Shown in pieces: positions 11,944 through 21,349 of a stretch of DNA of 64,000 bases. The stretch comes from Stutzerimonas frequens (GTDB lineage Bacteria > Pseudomonadota > Gammaproteobacteria > Pseudomonadales > Pseudomonadaceae). How positions within the stretch are numbered: the first letter of the stretch is position 1; every line of letters starts with the position of its first letter. Location of the stretch: NCBI RefSeq assembly GCF_024448335.1, contig NZ_JAMOHM010000002.1:248001-312000 (forward strand). Direction: 5' to 3'. The position numbers and the translations under genes are program-made. The notes under the pieces are model-generated. The model was not told where the DNA came from. It saw nothing but the letters and a program-made list of their open reading frames with translations, and did no database searches.

Positions 11944-12126
11944 TTACTCGTCAGCGCCCTTGTCGATCACCTTGCGACCACGGTAGAAACCGTCCGGGGA
12001 AACGTGGTGACGCAGGTGAACTTCACCGGTGCTCTTTTCCACGGACAGAGCGTTCGGCTCGAGCGCGTCGTGAGAACGACGCATGTCACGGGCGGAACGG
12101 GATTTTTTGTTCTGCTGAACAGCCAT
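11944..12126 (-). CDS. rpmF: 50S ribosomal protein L32
   Basis: 60-residue basic ribosomal protein. [22 protein letters not shown] is the conserved N-terminus; the C-terminal [15 protein letters not shown] is also typical. This copy has no cysteine pair, so it is the zinc-free form. AGGAG precedes the ATG. It lies between yceD and plsX, the usual arrangement. Confidence 0.97.
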   Translation of the reverse strand: MAVQQNKKSRSARDMRRSHDALEPNALSVEKSTGEVHLRHHVSPDGFYRGRKVIDKGADE

Positions 12127-12138
12127 TTGGATCAACTC

Positions 12139-12666
12139 CTAAACGTTTGGGTCACGCTTTAACTGCGCCAGTACGCTGAACGGGTTGGACCGCGTTACCT
12201 CGTCCTCACTCGGCTCAGGCTCATCTGGCCCAACCGGCGGCTGGCAAATTTCAGGGTCATGGAGTGGAACAATGGGCAGAGCGAGCAACAACTCGTCTTC
12301 GACCAGCGCCAGCAGATCCAGAGGATCCTCTCCCACTTCCAGCACGTCGTAGCCCTTGGGCAGGTGCTGACTGCTCGCCCCTTCATTCACAACGGCATAA
12401 TCGCACTCGCTATGAATTGGCAGAACAACCGGCTCCAGACAGCGCTGGCAGATCATCTTGACCTCAACGTCGAGCTGACTGTGGATCACCACAGTACGCT
12501 GCTCGTCGCGCCCAAAGGCAAAACTGGCGCGCACCACACCCTGATCATCTTCGAGAGGATCGGCGAGCCGCTTGAGCTGCGACAGCTGCAGCTCACCCTC
12601 AAGAGTGGCCGCTCGGTCAGCGAGCTTGCGCGGATCAACGTGCGGAGGTATCGGTCCTTTCAACAT
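12139..12666 (-). CDS. yceD: YceD family protein (DUF177), 23S rRNA accumulation protein
   Basis: 175-residue protein of the DUF177 family, implicated in 23S rRNA accumulation and almost always encoded next to rpmF. It has a CQRC motif (KMICQRCLEPVVL) and the conserved acidic-aromatic region DVLEVGEDPLDLLALVEDELLLALPIVPLH, ending in NPFSVLAQLKRD. The start MLKGPIPPHVDPRKLADR agrees with homologues. The first gene of the operon; its ATG is only about 9 bases from the predicted -10 box. Confidence 0.92.
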   Translation of the reverse strand: MLKGPIPPHVDPRKLADRAATLEGELQLSQLKRLADPLEDDQGVVRASFAFGRDEQRTVVIHSQLDVEVKMICQRCLEPVVLPIHSECDYAVVNEGASSQHLPKGYDVLEVGEDPLDLLALVEDELLLALPIVPLHDPEICQPPVGPDEPEPSEDEVTRSNPFSVLAQLKRDPNV

Positions 12667-12675
12667 AAGCGCGGC

Positions 12676-12704
12676 ATTCTAGGGAGGAGCCTTTCGGCTG
12701 TCAA
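12676..12704 (-). promoter_or_regulatory. Strong sigma70 promoter abutting yceD
   Basis: On the minus strand TTGACA (12699-12704), a 17-base spacer, and TAGAAT (12676-12681) form a near-consensus promoter. Transcription should begin around 12668-12670, only two to four bases before the yceD ATG at 12666, which predicts a leaderless or nearly leaderless mRNA. Confidence 0.7.
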
Positions 12705-12769
12705 AGGAATTCCGCCCATACGCGCCGCCCACTTACAATTGCCGACCCATGCATATAAAGGAAGGACTC

Positions 12770-13348
12770 ATGCGCCATCTGCTGCTTGCCTCCAGCTCCC
12801 GCTACCGCCAGCAATTGCTTTCGCGCCTGCAGGTTCCATTCGACAGCTGCTCTCCCGATATCGACGAAACCCCCATGCCAGGAGAAGGTGCGGAGCAACT
12901 GGTGCGTCGACTGGCCGAACATAAAGCCCGAGCCCTGGCAACCAGCCACCCGAACCACCTGATCATCGGATCCGACCAAGTGGCCGTGCTGGATCAAAAG
13001 ATTCTCGGCAAGCCCGGGTCGACAGAGCGCGCAAAGGAGCAATTGCAGGCTGCCAGCGGCAAAAGCGTTCGATTCCTGACCGGCCTGGCCGTGCTCGATA
13101 GCGCAACCGGCCGAATCCAGGTGGACTGCGTACCATTCACCGTGCACTTTCGAACGCTGGACGAGGCACTGATCGAACGCTATATCAGCATTGACCAACC
13201 CTTCGACTGCGCCGGCAGCTTCAAAGCAGAAGGGCTGGGCATCAGGCTGTTTAGGGCAACAGAAGGAACAGACCCGACCAGCCTGATTGGACTACCACTG
13301 ATTCGCCTGACGGACATGCTGCTGAACGAGGGGATCGAAATCCCCTGA
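12770..13348 (+). CDS. Maf/YceF family nucleotide pyrophosphatase
   Basis: House-cleaning pyrophosphatase of the Maf fold. The N-terminal LLLASSSRYRQQLL and the GSDQVAVLD segment match the YceF branch, which prefers 7-methyl-GTP, and its location opposite yceD-rpmF is the YceF location. The start is at MRHLLLASSS, preceded by GGAAGG, giving 192 residues; the ATG at 12749 would add seven residues without support. It converges on sppA with only two bases between stops. Confidence 0.9.
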   Translation: MRHLLLASSSRYRQQLLSRLQVPFDSCSPDIDETPMPGEGAEQLVRRLAEHKARALATSHPNHLIIGSDQVAVLDQKILGKPGSTERAKEQLQAASGKSVRFLTGLAVLDSATGRIQVDCVPFTVHFRTLDEALIERYISIDQPFDCAGSFKAEGLGIRLFRATEGTDPTSLIGLPLIRLTDMLLNEGIEIP

Positions 13349-13350
13349 CA

Positions 13351-14334
13351 CTACCTCAGCATTGGCCCCTGCACACCGACCAGCATTGCCAGACGCTCGG
13401 CGACGCCCGCCCCGAGCTTCTTGGTGAACCGATCGAGCGGCGATTCCTTGACCGTATAGTCGACCATTTCCGGCTCACCGATCACTTCGCGCGCGACGTG
13501 AGCGGTACTTCCCAGGCCATCAACAAGCCCCAGCTCGAGAGCCTGCTCGCCCGACCAGATGAGCCCCGAGAACAGTTCGGGGTGCTCGGCATCCTGAAGC
13601 CGCTCACCCCGACCGCGCTTGACGCTATCAATGAACTGCTGGTGAGTAGTGGCCAGCACCTCACGCCAGAACTCGGTCTCCTCGGGATTTTCCGGCTGAA
13701 ACGGATCCAGGAATGCCTTGTGCTCGCCTGCCGTGTAGACCCGACGCTCGACACCCAGCTTCTGCATGGTATCGACAAAGCCGAAAGTGGCTGCCGTAAC
13801 GCCGATCGACCCCACCAGACTGGACTTGTCGGCATAGATCTCATCTGCCGCACTGGCGATGTAATAGGCACCCGAGGCACCCAGATCGGTGATCACGGCA
13901 TAGACCTTGATGGCCGGGTACTCGCCGCGCAAACGGCGAATTTCGTCATAGATGTATCCCGACTGCACCGGACTGCCGCCGGGGCTGTTGATGCGCAGGA
14001 TCACGCCTTTTGTATTCGCATCTTCAAACGCTGCCTGCAAGGCCCCGACGACGTTGTCGGCACTAGCCGACTCTTCATCAGCAATCATGCCTCGCACATT
14101 GATGACCGCGGTGTGACTCTCCCGCACAGCCTTGTCTTTTCCGAACTGCAGTGCAGGCAAAAACAGCGCCAGCGCCCCGAACAAATAGATAAAGGTCAAC
14201 AACTTGAAGAATATGCCCCAACGCCGAGCACGCCGCTGCTCCTGAACACCCGCAAGCAGGGTCTTCTCCAGCAACTTCCAACTGTTGCGATCGTCCTTGG
14301 ACTCATCCACCGGAGCTTTCCATTCATCCGACAT
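13351..14334 (-). CDS. sppA: S49 family signal peptide peptidase (SppA/SohB-type)
   Basis: Membrane-bound serine protease that degrades leftover signal peptides. One membrane helix (about residues 41-64, WGIFFKLLTFIYLFGALALFL) precedes the protease domain. The motifs VILRINSPGGSPVQSG and TDLGASGAYYIASAADEIYAD (serine nucleophile) and SLVGSIGV are visible. At 327 residues it is the short single-domain form, not the double-length E. coli SppA. Its start overlaps the upstream HAD gene by 11 bp. Confidence 0.9.
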   Translation of the reverse strand: MSDEWKAPVDESKDDRNSWKLLEKTLLAGVQEQRRARRWGIFFKLLTFIYLFGALALFLPALQFGKDKAVRESHTAVINVRGMIADEESASADNVVGALQAAFEDANTKGVILRINSPGGSPVQSGYIYDEIRRLRGEYPAIKVYAVITDLGASGAYYIASAADEIYADKSSLVGSIGVTAATFGFVDTMQKLGVERRVYTAGEHKAFLDPFQPENPEETEFWREVLATTHQQFIDSVKRGRGERLQDAEHPELFSGLIWSGEQALELGLVDGLGSTAHVAREVIGEPEMVDYTVKESPLDRFTKKLGAGVAERLAMLVGVQGPMLR

Positions 14335-15010
14335 ACGTATTCACCTCGGAACCAGCCATGGAGCGCAGCCAACTGCCGAGCCCCGAAAAACAATCGATCA
14401 CCAGGCGCGGCTCGAACTGCTGCAGGACATGCAGCGGCTGCGCGCCGTAGCCAACCGCAACACTGTCCACCCCAGCGCGATTAGCCATCTGCAGATCGAA
14501 CACCGAATCCCCGATCATCAGCGCCCGCTCCGGCCGAACACCGCAGTGCGCGAGGATCTCTTGAACCATCAGTGGATCAGGCTTGCTAGCCGTTTCATCC
14601 GCGCAACGCGTGATGTCGAACAGATCCTCCCACCCCTGCCCCGCCAGCACACGGTCAAGCCCACGGCGCCCCTTGCCGGTCGCAACCGCGAGCAAATAGC
14701 CAGCCTCGCGAAACTCCGAAAGCGCCTCGGTGACACCGGGGTATGGCATCGAAGGCTGAGCTTCCAATCCCAAGTAATGGTCGGCGTAGTGCTGACGAAA
14801 CGCCTCGACCAGCGCCGTATCGACCTGATTCGGGTACAGCATCTCGATAGCTTCAGGGAGCGCCAGCCCAATGATGCCCTTGACCGCCGCATCGTCGACC
14901 TGCGGCAGACCACAGATCCGAGCAGCAACATGGATCGATTCGACGATACGCCCGATCGAGTCGACCAGCGTGCCATCCCAGTCGAATATCAGCAGCTGGT
15001 AGTTACTCAC
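14324..15010 (-). CDS. HAD-superfamily hydrolase (phosphoglycolate phosphatase-like)
   Basis: Soluble phosphatase of the HAD superfamily, subclass IA. Motif [11 protein letters not shown], motif II in [14 protein letters not shown], motif III lysine in [10 protein letters not shown] and motif [14 protein letters not shown] are all present. I chose a GTG start ([13 protein letters not shown]) with GGAG upstream, giving 228 residues and an 8-bp overlap with the rluC stop. Position next to rluC is conserved in Pseudomonas; the physiological substrate is not evident. Confidence 0.9.
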   Translation of the reverse strand: MSNYQLLIFDWDGTLVDSIGRIVESIHVAARICGLPQVDDAAVKGIIGLALPEAIEMLYPNQVDTALVEAFRQHYADHYLGLEAQPSMPYPGVTEALSEFREAGYLLAVATGKGRRGLDRVLAGQGWEDLFDITRCADETASKPDPLMVQEILAHCGVRPERALMIGDSVFDLQMANRAGVDSVAVGYGAQPLHVLQQFEPRLVIDCFSGLGSWLRSMAGSEVNTYVG

Positions 15011-15956
15011 CAAGTCGCTCCAGCGTCCTCGCCCACATTTCATCCACCGGGGCCTCCAGCGACAGCTCGCCACCATCAGGGAGCGGCACCTTCAAGGCAT
15101 AGGCGTGCAGAAACAGCCGTTTGCCGCCCAGATCGCGGATCTCACGAGTGAACTCTTCATCGCCGTACTTGCTGTCACCGGCGATACTGTGGCCTGCATG
15201 ACGAGCATGGACTCGTATCTGATGGGTACGCCCCGTCACCGGCTTGGCCTCGACCAGAGTGGCAAATTCGCCAAAGCGACGAAGTACGCGAAACAGCGTC
15301 AGCGCCTCCTTGCCGTCGTCGGTCACTTCGACCATCCGCTCGCCGGAGCGCAGGGTGTTCTTCAACAGCGGCGCACTGACCTGCTTCTTCGATGTCTCCC
15401 AACGCCCGCGCACCAGCGCCATGTAGCGCTTGTCGACACCATCCCCTCGCAGGGCCTGGTGCAGATGGCGAAGCATGCTGCGTTTCTTGGCCACCATAAG
15501 CAGGCCGGACGTATCCCGATCCAGACGATGGACCAGTTCGAGCTCCTTGGCGTCAGGACGGAGCTGACGCAAGGCCTCGATCACTCCATAGCTCAGCCCA
15601 CTGCCGCCATGCACGGCGATACCGGCGGGCTTGTTCAGCACGATAAGCGACTTGTCCTCATAGACGATGGCGTTTTCCAGCCGCTCCAGCAGTCCCTGCG
15701 CAAGCGGCTCCGGCTCATCGCGCTCCGCCAGCCGCAACGGCGGAACGCGCACGAGATCGCCCGCCTGGAGCTTGTACTCAGGCTTGATCCGCCCCTTATT
15801 CACCCGCACCTCGCCTTTACGCAGAATGCGGTAGATCAGCGTTTTGGGGACCCCTCTGAGCTGGGTTCGAAGGAAGTTGTCGATGCGCTGGCCGGCAAGT
15901 TCCGGCGCGACCTCGAGTATTTGCACACCGGAGGTCTGGGAGGGGGTATTGGTCAT
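15003..15956 (-). CDS. rluC: 23S rRNA pseudouridine synthase RluC
   Basis: Makes pseudouridines 955, 2504 and 2580 in 23S rRNA. An N-terminal S4 RNA-binding domain ([33 protein letters not shown]) is followed by the RluA-type catalytic domain with the aspartate in [14 protein letters not shown] start at [10 protein letters not shown] (317 residues); the ATG 36 bases upstream lacks support. It is divergent from rne, as in E. coli, where the two genes are also neighbours. Confidence 0.93.
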   Translation of the reverse strand: MTNTPSQTSGVQILEVAPELAGQRIDNFLRTQLRGVPKTLIYRILRKGEVRVNKGRIKPEYKLQAGDLVRVPPLRLAERDEPEPLAQGLLERLENAIVYEDKSLIVLNKPAGIAVHGGSGLSYGVIEALRQLRPDAKELELVHRLDRDTSGLLMVAKKRSMLRHLHQALRGDGVDKRYMALVRGRWETSKKQVSAPLLKNTLRSGERMVEVTDDGKEALTLFRVLRRFGEFATLVEAKPVTGRTHQIRVHARHAGHSIAGDSKYGDEEFTREIRDLGGKRLFLHAYALKVPLPDGGELSLEAPVDEMWARTLERLGE

Positions 15957-15983
15957 CGCGGCATGATACCAATTTTCATGGAA

Positions 15984-16012
15984 TTGAAGCACTTAAACAT
16001 TGCTGTTATAGT
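15984..16012 (+). promoter_or_regulatory. Predicted sigma70 promoter of rne
   Basis: TTGAAG (15984-15989), a 17-base spacer and TATAGT (16007-16012) make a good sigma70 promoter on the plus strand. The start point would be near 16019, giving an unusually long leader for rne. Confidence 0.65.
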
Positions 16013-16036
16013 CGCGAACGCCGCCAAAAGCGGTCA

Positions 16037-16072
16037 GGTCACAGGATGCCAGCGATATCGCCATCCGTGACC
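16037..16072 (+). promoter_or_regulatory. Hairpin at the 5' end of the rne leader
   Basis: GGTCAC-A-GGATG (16037-16048) pairs with CATCCGTGACC (16062-16072) to form an 11-bp stem with one bulged A. It would lie within 20-55 nt of the predicted transcript end. It could protect the 5' end or act as an RNase E recognition element. Confidence 0.5.
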
Positions 16073-16512
16073 GGCAAACAATGTTCGAGGACGTGAGGCC
16101 GTCCGACGGAGCTTCCCTCAAGTAGCGGTGAAGTTGCGAAACAAGCCTTGAAGACATGATGCGTGCCCCTTAGGGGAATCGCGATAATCGACAACCCGCT
16201 CCCCGGATTCTGCGAGCGGCACCCGATTTTCAAAGTATGCGTGTTGGGTGGAGATGCACAGCATCGGATTGCGTAGCAAAGGCTTTCACAGACGTTTCAT
16301 TCCGTCCGCTACCGATGCCTGATTCCTCCTCCCGAACCATTGCTTCTGTTCCGACAGCAAGCAGGAGACGTCGTCGCGACGCCGGCCCATTTGGCCGCAC
16401 ATCGCTGGACACTGGAGTGCCTTACAACCATTCCTGACTCACCTGACACCGACCGCGAGAGTCGTGTGTGCCGAACGCCGTTTCCGGATGCCACGGAAAC
16501 CGACGGTACTAC

Positions 16513-19500
16513 ATGAAAAGAATGCTAATTAACGCAACTCAGCCTGAAGAGTTGCGTGTTGCACTGGTCGACGGCCAACGCCTGTTCGATCTGGACATCG
16601 AATCCGGTGCCCGCGAACAGAAAAAAGCCAACATCTACAAGGGCAAGATCACCCGCGTCGAGCCCAGCCTCGAAGCCGCTTTCGTGGACTTTGGTGCAGA
16701 ACGCCACGGCTTTCTTCCTCTCAAGGAAATCTCCCGCGAGTACTTCAGCAAGGCACCTGAAGGCCGTGTGAACATCAAGGACGTCCTGCGCGAAGGCCAG
16801 GAGGTCATTGTTCAGGTCGAGAAAGAGGAACGCGGCAACAAGGGCGCCGCCCTTACCACCTTCATCAGCCTTGCCGGCCGCTACCTGGTGCTGATGCCGA
16901 ACAACCCCCGTGCGGGCGGCATTTCGCGCCGCATCGAGGGCGAAGAGCGCAACGAGCTGCGCGAAGCGCTGAATGGCCTCAATGTCCCTGCCGATATGGG
17001 CCTCATCGTACGCACCGCCGGCCTGGGTCGTTCCAGCGAAGAGCTGCAATCGGATCTGGACTACCTGCTGCAACTCTGGACCGCGGTCAAGGAGGCGTCC
17101 CAAGACCGTGCTGCCCCGTTCCTGATCTATCAGGAATCCAACGTCATCATTCGCGCCATCCGCGACTATCTGCGCCAGGATATCGGCGAAGTGCTGATCG
17201 ACAGCGTCGAGGCACAGGACGAAGCACTGAGCTTCATCCAACAAGTGATGCCGCAGTACGCCAGCAAGATCAAGCTCTACGAAGACTCCGTTCCACTGTT
17301 CAACCGTTTCCAGATCGAAAGCCAGATCGAAACAGCCTTCCAGCGTGAAGTGAAGCTGCCTTCCGGCGGTTCCATCGTTATCGACCCGACCGAAGCCCTG
17401 GTGTCCATCGACATCAACTCGGCGCGAGCTACCAAGGGTGGCGACATCGAAGAAACGGCGCTGCAGACCAATCTGGAAGCGGCCGAGGAAATCGCACGCC
17501 AGCTGCGCCTGCGCGACATCGGCGGCCTGATCGTGATCGACTTCATCGACATGACGCCAGCCAAGAACCAGCGCGCCGTCGAAGAAAAGATGCGCGAAGC
17601 CCTGGAAGCCGACCGCGCACGCATCCAGGTCGGCCGCATCTCGCGTTTCGGCCTGTTGGAGATGTCGCGCCAGCGCCTGCGCCCATCCCTGGGCGAAACC
17701 AGCGGCATCGTCTGCCCACGCTGCAATGGCCAGGGCATCATCCGCGACGTCGAATCGCTGTCATTGGCAATCCTGCGCCTGATCGAAGAAGAAGCCCTCA
17801 AGGATCGCACCGCCGAGGTTCGCGCCCGCGTGCCCTTCCAGGTCGCAGCATTCCTGCTCAATGAAAAGCGCAACGCGATCACCAAGATCGAACTGCGCAC
17901 CCGCGCACGTATTTTCATCCTGCCGGACGACCATCTGGAGACGCCGCATTTCGAAGTGCAGCGCCTGCGTGACGACAGTCCCGAGGTCGTTGCCGGTCAG
18001 GCCAGCTACGAGATGAGCCAGAGCGAAGCCGAAGAAGTCCAGCCGGTCAGCTCGACTCGCACCCTGGTTCGCCAGGAGGCCGCGGTCAAGACCGCACCGC
18101 AGCGCAGCGCCCCCGCCAGTGCCGCTCAGGCACCTGCCGAAGCACCCGTGGCCACGCCTGCACAAGAACCGAGTCTGTTCAAGGGCCTGATCAAATCACT
18201 GGTCGGCCTGTTCGCAGGCAAAGCCGAGGAGCCACAGGCCGCTGCGCAAGTGGAGAAGAAGCCGGCATCCGCCCGCCCGCAGCGTAACGACGAGCGCCGT
18301 AGCGGTCGCCAGCAGAACCGCCGGCGCGACTCGCGTGGCGGACGTGATGACGAGCGCAAATCGCGTGAAGAACGCCAGCCGCGCGAAGAGCGCCAATCCC
18401 GCGAGGAACGCCAGCCTCGTGAAGAGCGGCAAGAGCGCCAGCCGCGCCCACCTCGCGAGGAGCGCAAGCCCCGCGAGCAGGCAGAGGCCGGCGAAGCCCA
18501 GCCACGTCGCGAACGTGCCCCGCGTGAAGAACGCAAGCCCCGTGAAGAGCGCAAGCGTGAGCTGCGTGCACCGATCGACGAGGCACCGACAGTAGCGCAG
18601 GAAGAGCAGGCCGAGCGCCAGCCTCGCCCCCCGCGTGAAGAGCGCAAACCGCGTGCCGAGCAGCCGGCCGCAGCTGCGGACGAGCTGCTGCAGCAGGCCG
18701 TCGAAGCGGGCGAAACCGAAGACGCTCAGGAAGCCAATGAAGGCGCCGAAGGCAACGAGAGCGAGCGCCCACGTCGTCGCTCCCGTGGCCAGCGCCGTCG
18801 CAGCAACCGCCGTGAACGCCAGCGCGATGCCAACGGCAATGAGATCGAGGAAGTCGATGAGCGCAATGCCCCGGTGAAAACCGAAGAAATCGCCATCGCT
18901 GCAACTGCTGCCGCTCTGGCCGCCAACACCGCCGATACCGAGGCTGCGCCGCAGGCAACGCTGGCCGAAGACTCAGTGATTCAGACCAGCAGCGAAGGCG
19001 TCGCGACGATCGTCGAGCACGCACCGGCCACCGAGGCCCCTGTTACCCAGGAAATGGACGAGCGCAAGGTTCTCGAGGAGCCGACCGCGCCCGAGGCCAC
19101 GGTCGAGGCTCCGGTACAACCGGCTGAAGAAGCGCCGAAAGAGGTAGCGCAGCCCGCTCAGCAGGCAGCGGCTCCGCAGCCTACGCCCGAGCCGGTGGTC
19201 GAGAAGACCGAAGCGGCACCGGTTGCCACCCCGGCGTTGACGCCGAGTGGTCGCGCGCCCAACGATCCGCGTGAGGTCCGTCGCCGTCAGCGTGAAGCCG
19301 AGCGCCTGGCCAAGGAAGCGGCTGAAGCCGAAGCCAAGGCCGCTGCGGAACAACCGCTCGCTAGCCCGGAAATCGTCGCCAGTGAACCTGTCGTCGAAGC
19401 CCAGCCGGAACAGCCAGCCGCTGAGCAGGTAGCCGACGTCCAGCCCGAGCAGACAGTAGAGCCGGTGCTTGCCGAGGAACAGCCTGCGGCTGAAGAGAAG

Positions 19501-19659
19501 CCGATCGAACCGACCACCGAGCAGGCACCATCTGCCGATGCAAGCGAGCGTGATCCGCTGGCATCGCTGACCGGCGAGACGCCTCAGCCTGCTACCGATG
19601 AATCGGAGCAGCCTGCTCAAGGAACCGAGCCGGACAGTCGTGAGAAGCCGCAAGGCTAA
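16513..19659 (+). CDS. rne: Ribonuclease E
   Basis: Essential endoribonuclease and degradosome scaffold. The N-terminal half contains an S1 domain ([24 protein letters not shown]), 5'-sensor/RNase H-like parts, the catalytic-site segments [19 protein letters not shown] and VIDFIDM, and the zinc link CPRCNGQG (about residues 401-408) that joins dimers. The C-terminal half is disordered; residues 616-716 hold about ten REER-containing repeats, followed by a Glu/Ala/Pro-rich tail. I start at [22 protein letters not shown] (1048 residues), the conserved N-terminus; the ATG at 16468 adds 15 unrelated residues. The ribosome site is poor, consistent with tight control. Confidence 0.96.
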   Translation: MKRMLINATQPEELRVALVDGQRLFDLDIESGAREQKKANIYKGKITRVEPSLEAAFVDFGAERHGFLPLKEISREYFSKAPEGRVNIKDVLREGQEVIVQVEKEERGNKGAALTTFISLAGRYLVLMPNNPRAGGISRRIEGEERNELREALNGLNVPADMGLIVRTAGLGRSSEELQSDLDYLLQLWTAVKEASQDRAAPFLIYQESNVIIRAIRDYLRQDIGEVLIDSVEAQDEALSFIQQVMPQYASKIKLYEDSVPLFNRFQIESQIETAFQREVKLPSGGSIVIDPTEALVSIDINSARATKGGDIEETALQTNLEAAEEIARQLRLRDIGGLIVIDFIDMTPAKNQRAVEEKMREALEADRARIQVGRISRFGLLEMSRQRLRPSLGETSGIVCPRCNGQGIIRDVESLSLAILRLIEEEALKDRTAEVRARVPFQVAAFLLNEKRNAITKIELRTRARIFILPDDHLETPHFEVQRLRDDSPEVVAGQASYEMSQSEAEEVQPVSSTRTLVRQEAAVKTAPQRSAPASAAQAPAEAPVATPAQEPSLFKGLIKSLVGLFAGKAEEPQAAAQVEKKPASARPQRNDERRSGRQQNRRRDSRGGRDDERKSREERQPREERQSREERQPREERQERQPRPPREERKPREQAEAGEAQPRRERAPREERKPREERKRELRAPIDEAPTVAQEEQAERQPRPPREERKPRAEQPAAAADELLQQAVEAGETEDAQEANEGAEGNESERPRRRSRGQRRRSNRRERQRDANGNEIEEVDERNAPVKTEEIAIAATAAALAANTADTEAAPQATLAEDSVIQTSSEGVATIVEHAPATEAPVTQEMDERKVLEEPTAPEATVEAPVQPAEEAPKEVAQPAQQAAAPQPTPEPVVEKTEAAPVATPALTPSGRAPNDPREVRRRQREAERLAKEAAEAEAKAAAEQPLASPEIVASEPVVEAQPEQPAAEQVADVQPEQTVEPVLAEEQPAAEEKPIEPTTEQAPSADASERDPLASLTGETPQPATDESEQPAQGTEPDSREKPQG
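18358..18660 (+). repeat. Degenerate REER-coding repeats inside rne
   Basis: About 300 bases made of variants of CGTGAAGAACGCCAGCC-like units, encoding [16 protein letters not shown] repeats. Third codon positions vary (CGT/CGC, GAA/GAG), so the peptide pattern is under selection or the repeats are old. The region corresponds to the arginine-rich RNA-binding segment of the RNase E scaffold. Confidence 0.75.
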
Positions 19660-19675
19660 AACGACACTGCTGTTG

Positions 19676-19703
19676 AAAGGGGATGCTTCGGCATCCCTTT
19701 TTT
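19676..19703 (+). terminator. Intrinsic terminator of rne
   Basis: GGGATGC and GCATCCC enclose a TTCG tetraloop, extended by AAA/TTT pairs and followed by a T tract. It begins about 17 bases after the rne stop codon. Confidence 0.9.
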
Positions 19704-19784
19704 ATTTCTGTTGTCCCGTCCTGAACAAGGTCTACACCTCGCTCGAGCACAGCGGAGCGGGCGAACGGAACAGCACATACGAAA

Positions 19785-19809
19785 ACGCCCAATGCATCGC
19801 ATCGGGCGT
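19785..19809 (-). terminator. Intrinsic terminator of murB
   Basis: An 11-base inverted repeat with one mismatch (19785-19795 and 19799-19809) is followed on the minus strand by TTTTCG. It lies 56 bases past the murB stop and faces the rne terminator. Confidence 0.75.
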
Positions 19810-19864
19810 CAGGTACGGGGGCTGTCATTGGAACCAGGCTGCCGCCCAGGCCATCGAACGACCA

Positions 19865-20884
19865 TCAGAGCACGTTCGGCTCGATCTCCAGGGAGACACC
19901 GAAGCGCTCGATCAGGTCGGCCTGAATTCGTCGCGCCAGCTGCAGCAGCTGCTCACCGGTGGCCTGTCCATAGTTCACCAGCACCAGCGCCTGCAGCCGA
20001 TGCACACCGGCGTCGCCATCACGAAACCCCTTCCAGCCCGCCCTTTCGATCAGCCAGCCGGCCGCCAGCTTCACCAGGCCGTCATCCTGTGGATAAGCCA
20101 CCAGATCGGGATACGTCTCGCGAAGTGCATGCGCCGTCTCGGCGGACACCAGCGGATTCTTGAAGAAGCTTCCGGCATTGCCCAGCTCTCGTGGGTCCGG
20201 CAGCTTTTCACTGCGAATGGCGCAGACCGCACGACTCACATCCATTGCCGTAGGCTCGACGATCCCCTGCTCCGCCAGCCGCTGGCGGATCGGGCCGTAC
20301 TCGAGATGCAAGGAGGCCTGGCGGCGCAGAGCGAAACGCACCCGCAGGATCAGATAGCGCCCCGGCCGCTGCTTGAAAACGCTGTCGCGATAGGCGAATG
20401 CGCAGTCGGCCAGCGCGAAGTCCCGAAGCGCCCCGGTTTCGATATCCAGTGCCGTGAGACCGGAGAATACATCCTTGATCTCGACGCCATAGGCGCCGAT
20501 GTTCTGAATCGGTGAAGCGCCCACGGTCCCGGGGATCAGGCTCAGGTTCTCCAGCCCGATCAGGCCCTGCTCCAGACTCCAGAGCACAAAGGGATGCCAG
20601 GGCTCCCCGGCTTCCACCTCGACGATCACCTGACCGGTCGACTCGTCGATGATCCGCTTGCCTCGACTGGCCATGTGCAGCACCAGGGCCGACACATCGC
20701 GAGTCAGTAGCAGGTTGCTTCCGCCACCGAGCGGCAGAAGCGGCACCCCGAGCTGGCGCGCACGGGCAATCGCCTCATGCACATCGGCATCACTGTGGGC
20801 CTCGGCGAAGTACCGGGCGCGCTGGTCGACGGCAAAGGTGTTGAACGGCTTGAGGGAGCGGTTGGCTTCTATGGTGAGGCTCAC
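19865..20884 (-). CDS. murB: UDP-N-acetylenolpyruvoylglucosamine reductase MurB
   Basis: FAD-dependent reductase that makes UDP-N-acetylmuramate for peptidoglycan. FAD-binding motifs include PLPLGGGSNLLLT and IPGTVGASPIQNIGAYG; the catalytic serine is in ELGNAGSFFKNP, and the C-terminal glutamate region is EIEPNVL. 339 residues is the type I (E. coli-like) length. Its start overlaps the phosphatase gene upstream by 4 bp, last gene of the comEC-murB string. Confidence 0.95.
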   Translation of the reverse strand: MSLTIEANRSLKPFNTFAVDQRARYFAEAHSDADVHEAIARARQLGVPLLPLGGGSNLLLTRDVSALVLHMASRGKRIIDESTGQVIVEVEAGEPWHPFVLWSLEQGLIGLENLSLIPGTVGASPIQNIGAYGVEIKDVFSGLTALDIETGALRDFALADCAFAYRDSVFKQRPGRYLILRVRFALRRQASLHLEYGPIRQRLAEQGIVEPTAMDVSRAVCAIRSEKLPDPRELGNAGSFFKNPLVSAETAHALRETYPDLVAYPQDDGLVKLAAGWLIERAGWKGFRDGDAGVHRLQALVLVNYGQATGEQLLQLARRIQADLIERFGVSLEIEPNVL

Positions 20885-21348
20885 AGTCGTCCCTTTATCT
20901 CGGCGAGCAGCGCATCACTGGCTTCTTCGATGAGATTCAGCACGTTGTCGAAACCGTCTGCTTCGCCATAGTAAGGATCGGGCACTACATCGCAGCCAAG
21001 CCCGTAGCGACGCAGCAGCAGGTCGACTTCCGCCTTGGCGCCGTGCTTCGGGCGCAGAGCCTGCAGCCGTGCCAGATTGTCGTGATCCATTGCCAGGATG
21101 AGATCGAAGCGCTGGAAGTCCGCAATGGAAACCTGCCGGGCGCGCAAGGCGTCGAGCGTGTAACCACGCCGTCTCGCCGCCTCGCACGCGCGCTGGTCTG
21201 GCGCCTTGCCGACATGCCAGTCGCCGGTTCCGGCCGAATCGATTTCGACTCGCGCGCCAAGGCCGGCCTGCTCGATCCGCTGGCGGAACACACCCTCGGC
21301 CGTGGGCGAACGGCAGATATTGCCCATGCAGACGAACAGCACCTTCAT
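20881..21348 (-). CDS. Low molecular weight protein-tyrosine phosphatase
   Basis: 155-residue cytoplasmic phosphatase. The P-loop CMGNICRSPTAEG (Cys-x5-Arg) is at residues 8-20, and the general-acid aspartate is in DPYYGEADGFDNV. The start at MKVLFVCMGNICRSP follows the kdsB stop by one base; the longer frame to 21615 is the kdsB antiparallel shadow. In Pseudomonas this gene (ptpA-like) is fixed between kdsB and murB, yet no kinase partner is in view, so its target is unknown. Confidence 0.92.
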   Translation of the reverse strand: MKVLFVCMGNICRSPTAEGVFRQRIEQAGLGARVEIDSAGTGDWHVGKAPDQRACEAARRRGYTLDALRARQVSIADFQRFDLILAMDHDNLARLQALRPKHGAKAEVDLLLRRYGLGCDVVPDPYYGEADGFDNVLNLIEEASDALLAEIKGRL

Positions 21349-21349
21349 G

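Larger units (their letters stand above)
15957..16512 (+). promoter_or_regulatory. rluC-rne intergenic region and long rne leader
   Basis: This 556-base stretch holds no convincing gene. It contains the rne promoter near its left end, an 11-bp bulged hairpin at 16037-16072, and an otherwise unassigned leader of about 495 nt before the rne ATG. Long structured leaders of rne are known to mediate RNase E autoregulation in E. coli, so a similar role is likely here. The short ORFs inside have no ribosome sites and no recognisable product. Confidence 0.6.

Noticed and set aside
16237..16494. Short frames in the rne leader
   Set aside because: No ribosome sites and overlapping frames on both strands; the sequence is better explained as an untranslated leader.
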